Assembly: GCA_020205615.1 (NCBI GenBank)
Contig: JAINUW010000692.1
Span: forward strand, 310,001 to 374,000
Direction of reading: 5' to 3'
DNA: 64,000 nucleotides
Source of the DNA: Panax quinquefolius
Taxonomy: Eukaryota; Streptophyta; Magnoliopsida; Apiales; Araliaceae
The notes under the pieces: generated by a model
The model's input: only the letters and a program-made list of their open reading frames with translations
Told to the model about the DNA's origin: nothing
The model's database searches: none
In this document: positions 58,177-64,000 of the stretch, piece by piece
Layout of the letters: every line of letters starts with the position of its first letter
How positions within the stretch are numbered: position 1 is the first letter of the stretch
Translations under genes and position numbers: made by a program

Positions 58177-60852
58177 TGTGATGCCCCCAAAATAGGTATA
58201 CATCACACATCTTGAGTCGCCAAATACATGGTACAAAATTCAAATACAACTTAATTATACAACAGTCGTGTAAAATACGACAAAACATATCTTTGTGAGT
58301 TTTAATACAAATATTGTCATCTAGACAATATCCACACTCAATTCGAGTCCTCATTACATTTATTATCACACTATTTAACAGAATAGTGAGGACTACTAAT
58401 GTTATTATCTGGACCGTCACTCCGTTCCCCAACTAGTCCTCGCCACGTTCTCATTTCAAGAGAACAATGAAAGTAAAAGGGTGAGCTCAACTAGCCCAAG
58501 AAGAAATATTATGACTAAGATAATACGTAATAAATTATCGTTAGCCTTCAACAATGTTAAAGCGATACAATATAACAAACATCAAGTTTAACTACAATGA
58601 ACAAGCGATCCACTAAAAGAGTCAGTAGAGAATAAAATCTACTATCTTTTATGATTTAAAAGGTTTTTCATCACTTTTATCATTTGGTACTCATCTTAAT
58701 AAATAATCCACATCATCCCCACTAGACTACTGACCAAGGATATTCATTAGTATCACAACCACAAATTATCCATGCACTACACGCCAAGAGGATATTCGTG
58801 TATTCATCAATGGTCATGATCATGCCAACAAGCGTCCATCAATGCACTACTGTGCCAATGAGGACTTTTACTACATCATTTGTAACATTACGGTTATGAT
58901 TATACCGATTAATCCCTGGTCATAATCATACCAAGTCCATCTATGCACTCTGAGCCACGAGATGACTTTCAACATAATATAAACATGAGGATGATGACAT
59001 TGATATAAGAATTCAATAAAACAAGTTCAAGAATTAATTTATCCAGGAACTAATAAAGTCTAAATTGTCAACATGATACTTCTTTGTAGAGTAAAATTCA
59101 AGAATGCTCAGAAGAATATTTTCATGAAAAGATACTGGATGAAGTGCAAATATCAAGGATATTCCACTAATTTCATGGAGTATAGAAGTCAAAACTTTAA
59201 CCAACTAAGTATAATAAAGAATGGAATAACAAAAGAAATCACCGGGCATGTGATAGAGGCAAATGCATGCATATGTTATTCTAACAGAATAATAAATAAT
59301 AACGGAACTCAGTCATTGCGCGTAACGCACGCATGTGATATTCCAATAGAATAATAAATAACGGAACCAGGTCAGGCGAAATTCGCACTGACGGGATGTT
59401 CCAATAGAATAATAAATAACGGAACCAGGTCATGCGTCGCCTTGCATGGGATGTTTCAATAGAAGAATTTCACCATGTATGCGGTACTTCAGCATGGCAA
59501 AAGTTATTCAACATAATGATAAAGAATGGAATAATGGAAGAATTTCACCAAGTATAGGGGTGAAATGGCGATACAAAGTTATTCTAATGAGAATAAAAAA
59601 TGGAATAATGAAGTTCTCTTCATGAATCTGAAAGAAATAATACCCTTACCTTAGAACAAACCTGGATATAGGAGTAGTGAAGTAGCAGAACACTTTTCTT
59701 CTTTCTCTCTATAGTTTTCTCTCTAGAGTTTGGTGAATTCGTAAGAAATAATGAAGGAATGAGCTTTATTTATAGGAGAATGGGGTGAATAGTAACTAAT
59801 TCTGAAACGGTTTAGATTGATTTACTTTTAAAGCAGACTATCCAAATTTTTTACTATAAAATATTCTAATAAAACAAAATCTTTTAAATAAAATATAATA
59901 TATTCTATTTATAATCTAATAAAACGAATAACTTTATAAAAGTATTTTGTTTTATATAAAAAGATTTTACTATGCAAACACTATGCATAATAAAATATAA
60001 TATATTCTATTTATAGCCTAATAAAACAAATAACTTTATAAAAGTATTCATTTTATATAAAAAGACTTTACTATGCATAATAGAATATAATATATTATAT
60101 TTATAGTCTAATAAAGCGAATAACTTTATAAAAGTATTACATTTTATATAAAAAGCTTTTCATTTTATTACATTAATAATACTAATAAAATAAAACTTCA
60201 TCATCATTATTATAATTCACACTATTAATCGACCATGTTGTTCCCAGGAAAGAGGGGGCTTTCCAATAAGGATTTCTCCCTATTGGCGCGCAATTAGGTT
60301 ACCAAACCTCTCCTTGGCAGAACTTCTAAACATCGTTAATATTGCAAATAATAATATTAATAACTTCGTCGTCTCAATTATTGATTTAATAATATATAAA
60401 ATATCGACAATAATTGAATCAATTAACGTGAGATACTATGCAACAATTACTGAAGTAATAATTAAACAAAACTGAATGACTTCTCACGTAAGCATCAATA
60501 ATCAATACCATGTGCTATTATGCAACCACGCGTATTCCTTTACTTTTAACACCAAGTGTTTCAACAGTTAACGATAAAACTTCCGCCGTTATTTTCATAA
60601 AATATTTTTGTCGTTTTCTCAATCCGACAATAATTCCGTTGTGGGGTCCACCAATGATTGTGTCGTCGTACGAATATTCCCTGTTAAAACGAATATTCCC
60701 CGACCAATCAAATATTATATAACAACTTGCGTACTTTGCAAAATTTATAACTATTACCCACAACTATAACATTATATCAAATTCATTTCATTATATTCAA
60801 AAATGATAATTATAGAAAATTCATCTTTATTCATAAAAGTTGGGGTCTTACA
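58177..60852 (-). mobile_element. solo LTR D4, TSD TCTAT
   Basis: TGTGATGCCCCC start at 58177 and GGGGTCTTACA end at 60852, flanked by TCTAT on both sides (58172-58176 and 60853-60857). It has the CACTACGGGCCAA array (58730-58960, partly decayed). In place of the GAATAGTAC array is a different repeat (59200-59610). The donor AAG|GTAAGG is kept (GT at 59649-59648), but the acceptor CAG is deleted (TTTCAAGAG against TTTCCTGAAGAG near 58455). Confidence 0.9.
59200..59610 (-). repeat. hairpin minisatellite in D4, shared with copia E
   Basis: Four to five units of about 60-105 bases, each with AGAATAATAAA(T/G)AATGGAATAACGG-type ends around a GC-rich centre that can fold (for example TGCG...CGCA, GCGAA.TTCGC). 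The same unit type is at 61915-62115 in copia E. Confidence 0.8.
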
Positions 60853-60857
60853 TCTAT

Positions 60858-61330
60858 GATTTTTGGAATCATAACATTATAAGACTCAATTGCTCTAATC
60901 TTTATAGTATATAATCCAGAAGAATTTGAATTAAGTTTTTCTAGGATATTCTTTTTTCCAAAAAAAGTAGAAGTGATGAGAAGATATTCATTATCATTTT
61001 CATTAGTTGTTTCAATGTGAAAATCATTCAGTCGAATATCCTTAAAACTAAGCAAATTTCTTCTTGATTTACTAGAATATAGAGCATCTTTGATAAAAAC
61101 TTGTGTCTCATTTGGTAGCATGAAACTAGCTTTTCCAAATCCCTCGATTAAATTTGATGTGCCAGAGATAGTTCCTATATTTCCCTTAGCTTTGGTCAGT
61201 TGTGAAAAATATTTCTCACTTCGAAAGATTGTATGAGTTGTTGCACTGTTTGCTAAACACATATCCTCCATATCCATTAAAAATGGTCTGACACATATAA
61301 TAACATAAATAAAAAAGTTACATTTCAAAT
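60858..61330 (-). pseudogene. copia E protease region
   Basis: Minus-strand frame with MCLANSATTHTIF, where the protease Asp (DSATTH) has become Asn, YFSQLTKAKGNIGTISG, SNLIEGFGKASFMLP and ALYSSKSRRNLLSFKDIR, ending SSGLYTIKIRAIESYNVM. It would join 58176 across D4. The N-for-D change suggests a dead protease. Confidence 0.85.
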
Positions 61331-61439
61331 ATAATTTTATTCATGATAAACACATACCACGTATAAAACGAAAACTAATAATATTATACATGCAGGGTGT
61401 TTAATTAAAACAAGAAATTAAACGATATCCCAAAAGATA

Positions 61440-61905
61440 CTTTCAGAAGGTTCAGTAATATCAACAACATTTTCCTCATTGTTGGAACATCAACAATATT
61501 CAATTTGATGATTAACAAAGTTTGTTTCTGCCTCCATTACTTTGTTCTTTTGAGACTCCTGGAATAAATTAACCAGATGTCTCGGCGTTCGACAGGTACG
61601 CGACCAATGCCCTTTCATCCCACACCTAAAACAAACATCTGGTTTGTTCTTTATCGGTGCTGCATTTTCTTTACCCGACCCAGACACTTGCCACTTCTGG
61701 TGGCATAAATTGTCGCGATTCTAGAATTTGTTGTTATGATGGCCTCGTTTATTCTTTCGTCCCCAAGACTTTTTATTATATGACCATCTATTGTCACGTT
61801 TATTCTGCTGGAATGACGTGTTGTTAATATCCGACAATGGGATAGCACCCGTTGGCCGTACTTGATGGTTTTTCAATAATAATTCATTATTCTTATTTTT
61901 ATGTT
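61440..61905 (-). pseudogene. copia E gag nucleocapsid region
   Basis: Minus strand reads NNELLLKNHQVRPTGA, then (with a stop near 61720) a zinc knuckle CFRCGMKGHWSRTC (CX2CX4HX4C), then TPRHLVNLFQESQKN and ETNFVNHQIEYC. The N-terminal two-thirds of gag are absent: the homology ends at about 61905, where the hairpin minisatellite starts. Confidence 0.82.
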
Positions 61906-61914
61906 ATTAGCATA

Positions 61915-62115
61915 ATGCAAATGGATTTTCGCCCCGGCATGCGATAGTTCGCATAGACAGGTTATTCCAACAGAATAATAAAGAATGGAATAACGGAAGA
62001 ATTTCACCATACATGCGGTAGTCCGCGTAGACAAGTTATTCCAATAGAATAATAAAGAATGGAATAACAGAAAAATTTCACCAGGTATGCAGTATTCCGC
62101 ATATACAGGTTATTC
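61915..62115 (-). repeat. hairpin minisatellite in copia E
   Basis: Two and a half units of about 80 bases: TTATTCCAAYAGAATAATAAAG, AATGGAATAACGGAAGAATTTC, then a GC-rich centre GCGATAGTTCGC / GCGGTAGTCCGC / GCAGTATTCCGC. The first two centres form stems with a compensatory A-T to G-C change. Confidence 0.85.
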
Positions 62116-62490
62116 CCACAATTTAATAAGTGATAAAAAGGTTCCCACCAAATCTTGTAAGATTAACAAGGATAGATGGTACCATTGTAAATAACAGAAC
62201 TTAATGGTAAAAAGATTCCCACCAAGTCTTGTAAGATCAACAAGGATAGATGGTACCATTGTAAATAACAGAATTTAAAGATGGGCAATAAAACATAAAT
62301 ATAACTTGACAGTTAATATAATAGGCGGCAAAGTCAGACCAATTGTAAGAATAACATTATACTATTGGTGGCATAGCCAAACCGGTAGTATAATAATAAA
62401 TTGCAAAAATTTAAAGACAATTATAAGAATAAACTTATATTATTGGTGGCATAGCCAAACTGGTAATATAATAATAAATTGCAAGAATTT
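62110..62490 (-). repeat. two tandem duplications in the copia E leader
   Basis: An approximately 83-base unit (TTCCCACCAARTCTTGTAAG ... ATTGTAAATAACAGAA) occurs twice at about 62130-62278. A roughly 85-base unit (ATTGGTGGCATAGCCAAAC ... AATTGCAARAATTTAA) occurs twice at about 62360-62490. No ORF. Confidence 0.85.
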
Positions 62491-62499
62491 AATTTTACC

Positions 62500-62532
62500 G
62501 TCTCAGTTGGTTAGAGCCTCGTGCTGATAACG
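62500..62532 (-). other. tRNA-Ile half-molecule primer site of copia E
   Basis: The plus strand here reads CTCAGTTGGTTAGAGC, CTCGTGCTGATAACG, which equals the D-arm to anticodon-stem part of plant tRNA-Ile (CTCAGTTGGTTAGAGCGTCGTGCTAATAACG) with about two changes. It abuts the 5' LTR end (TGTTATAA on the plus strand at 62533) and is complementary to the minus-strand element RNA. It is a primer site, not a tRNA gene, since the acceptor and T arms are missing. Confidence 0.7.
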
Positions 62533-62815
62533 TGTTATAAAACTTTAGCAAAATAGAGAAATATACTCTTATAATTTCTGCATAAATTTAGAGAGAATAA
62601 GCAAGAGAAAAGAAAGAGGAATTCTTCAGAGAAATTCTTATTGATTTTCCTTCAGTTTCATTCCTTTATATAGGAAGAGAAAAGAGGAGTCATGGGAGGA
62701 GGAGAGGAGTCACGGGTGAGGAAGAGAGAAAAGCAGCAAACAGAACATGAGTTCCCTTAATCTAAGGGAAAGGAGAGAAAATTGTCTCTATCGTAGGTAA
62801 TAATGTGTTATAACA
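62533..62815 (-). repeat. copia E 5' LTR
   Basis: 283 bp with TGTTATAA/TTATAACA ends. A TATATAAAGG box on the minus strand (62672-62663) is the likely core promoter. It differs from the left LTR mainly by fewer GGA units. Confidence 0.9.
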
Positions 62816-62820
62816 ATATG

Positions 62821-64000
62821 CTTATTATTGGCAAAGTAAAGTTTGTGCCAAAACCAAGTCGTGTTTGATCCTCTTCATTGCCGAAAGGAATAAACCCTCT
62901 CTAACGCCTACGTAGTGAATGACTTGTAAGGTACCATTTGGGATAAAATGTCAAGCGGGAAAATTTGACCAACTAAAAATTAGTGTTGTAAAAAGCAATA
63001 GGCGGTAAAGGAAGCTTCAAGCGTCTACTCCTTGTAGGTTGGACCTAGGTGTTGTCATATAGGGGTCTAGGCAATGTAGTTTTATTATATTACTTTTTAT
63101 ATTTATGAGGAAGAAAAAAAACTAAGTTCATGCTATTGTATTTATAATATAAGTTAATGTTATATTTATAAAAAGTGGAAGTTTAGGGATTGATTTGAAA
63201 CATAGTCAAATTAATGGACTAAGAGAAATTTGGAACACTTGCTAGTAATTATAACAAATTAAAAGGATAAAATCTAATATTATCCCGTCCCATCTATTAA
63301 AAGTAAACAGATGGCAACAACACATTTCTTTATGGAGTTGGAGGAAATAAGTTGCAGCAATGGCGCATAGCACCTGCCAAGGTTTGGCAGTGCCCAGCGA
63401 ATAATTGACGCCCAGGCGGGTACCTACACCTTGTTTTAGAACTCTTAAAAATATCGTCTACACATTACCTAGTCAAAGCCACATTGGCTATATACACGCA
63501 GCCCCATTTTCTTCAGCCGGATGAATTTCTACAATTAAAGCTCATCATAAGTGAATGCTAGTAGCTTTCGACAATAACCCAGTGCTGTGGATTTTGGCAA
63601 GAGTACAGACAATTTTGGCAAGAGTTTGTGAAATGAATACGGCATTTACCATAGCACCAGGCTATAGCATGCCATGCTGACCTAGTAGTGGTGCAGTAGT
63701 GAGAAGAGCTATCCAACTCAAAAGGCTCAAATGACCATTCGAAGATGCCAATCATGTGGCATTAAGCAATATAACAGAGGTTTGCAGAGCCGTATGAATT
63801 TCCAAAGGGGAAAAAATACAAAGGGCCCCCAAGTTCCCATCTTATTGTGCAAATGTGGACCACTTTACTAATGCAAAGTGCATTAAGGGGTGACTTTACT
63901 AGTGTCGCCTAGTGGGTATGGTACCACTTCAGAGGGCACAGTGGTTGCCATTTGTAGGGCAGGAATTGTGAGCTTTAGGGCCATGGGGTTGCATGACAAA
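62821..64000. other. probable pre-insertion DNA right of copia E
   Basis: Starts after the second ATATG. GC content rises after 63350. It holds a TTTTGGCAAGAGT direct repeat (63594 and 63613), and no recognisable domain or splice-supported ORF. The 65-codon frame at 63558-63755 (minus) has no motif I recognise. The AGGCGGTAAAGG...GGTCTAGGC stretch near 63000-63075 may be an old transposon end. Confidence 0.35.

Larger units (their letters stand above)
45845..62815 (-). mobile_element. Ty1/copia element E with nested insertions, TSD ATATG
   Basis: Short LTRs with TGTTATAA...TTATAACA ends at 45845-46151 and 62533-62815, flanked by ATATG on both sides (45840-45844 and 62816-62820). Gene order on the minus strand is gag, protease, integrase, RT, RNase H. 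Two later insertions, F (47903-57276) and D4 (58177-60852), bring a roughly 5-kb element to 17 kb. Confidence 0.92.

Noticed and set aside
62500..62532. tRNA-Ile gene
   Set aside because: Only the D-arm to anticodon-stem part is present, and it abuts the LTR exactly where a primer site belongs.
62990..63080. MITE or hAT end
   Set aside because: Some GGCGG/CCTAGG-type text but no inverted ends or target duplication found.
63558..63755. 65-codon host ORF on the minus strand
   Set aside because: No recognisable motif or splice support, and length is within chance for this base composition.

Overview
This window is repeat-dominated nuclear DNA from a flowering plant, probably a dicot. It is AT-rich, has no intact host gene, and almost every base can be placed in a nest of LTR retrotransposons. 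The plant origin follows from the element types: Ty3/gypsy chromoviruses with a C-terminal chromodomain, Ty1/copia elements with plant-type gag-pol, a plant tRNA-Ile-like primer site, and AAACCCTAA teloboxes. Family names here (A, B, C, D, E, F) are local labels. The chromovirus lineage (Tekay/Del-like) is inferred from protein motifs and long LTRs.

Layout. 1-2240: minus-strand A-type chromovirus (3' LTR plus a gag scrap), fused head-to-head to a plus-strand A chromovirus with decayed gag-pol (2241-6629) and a long 3' LTR (6740-7829 and 17049-20080). That LTR is split by a complete copia element B (7830-17043, target duplication GGACA). 20081-21074: inverted A-type LTR fragment sitting in a second copy of the B family (C, 21075-24948), arranged internal-LTR-internal. 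24949-26250: unassigned, with an Ogre/Tat-like leader motif. 26251-45186: pile-up of family D chromovirus LTRs. D0 is host to D1 (27018-32486), which is host to solo LTR D2 (28691-31458, ATAAT). D0 also abuts minus element D3 (32883-41465), which carries a solo copia LTR (37529-39426). D3 is fused head-to-head at 41465/41466 to a plus-strand D integrase and LTR (to 45186). 45187-45844 and 62821-64000 are probably the older flanking DNA. Between them lies copia E (45845-62815, minus, target duplication ATATG), which contains a non-autonomous long-LTR element F (47903-57276, GTGGA) and a solo D LTR, D4 (58177-60852, TCTAT).

Most interesting signal. The long LTRs of families D and A/F all carry what looks like an intron inside the LTR itself. 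A TATA box and short leader are followed by a conserved 5' splice site (AAG|GTAAGG in D, AAG or GAG|GTATAA in A/F), then 1-2.5 kb of repeats, then a CTCAC/CTCAT branch-point-like motif 26-30 nt before a CAG acceptor. In the plus A LTR a further donor and acceptor pair frames a spliceable 60-codon ORF. In D3 the donor itself has been amplified into a minisatellite. Other notable signals are U5 hairpins with compensatory changes, a half-tRNA-Ile primer site in copia E, a minisatellite shared between copia E and the D4 LTR, telobox clusters in U3, and a ~165-bp array inside the A LTR.

No autonomous element is intact. Gag-pol frames carry stops mostly explained by C-to-T change, and two LTR elements are reduced to inverted half-elements. 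Coordinates of LTR ends rest on TG...CA termini, primer sites, purine tracts and target duplications read by eye. Divergence and ages were not computed.
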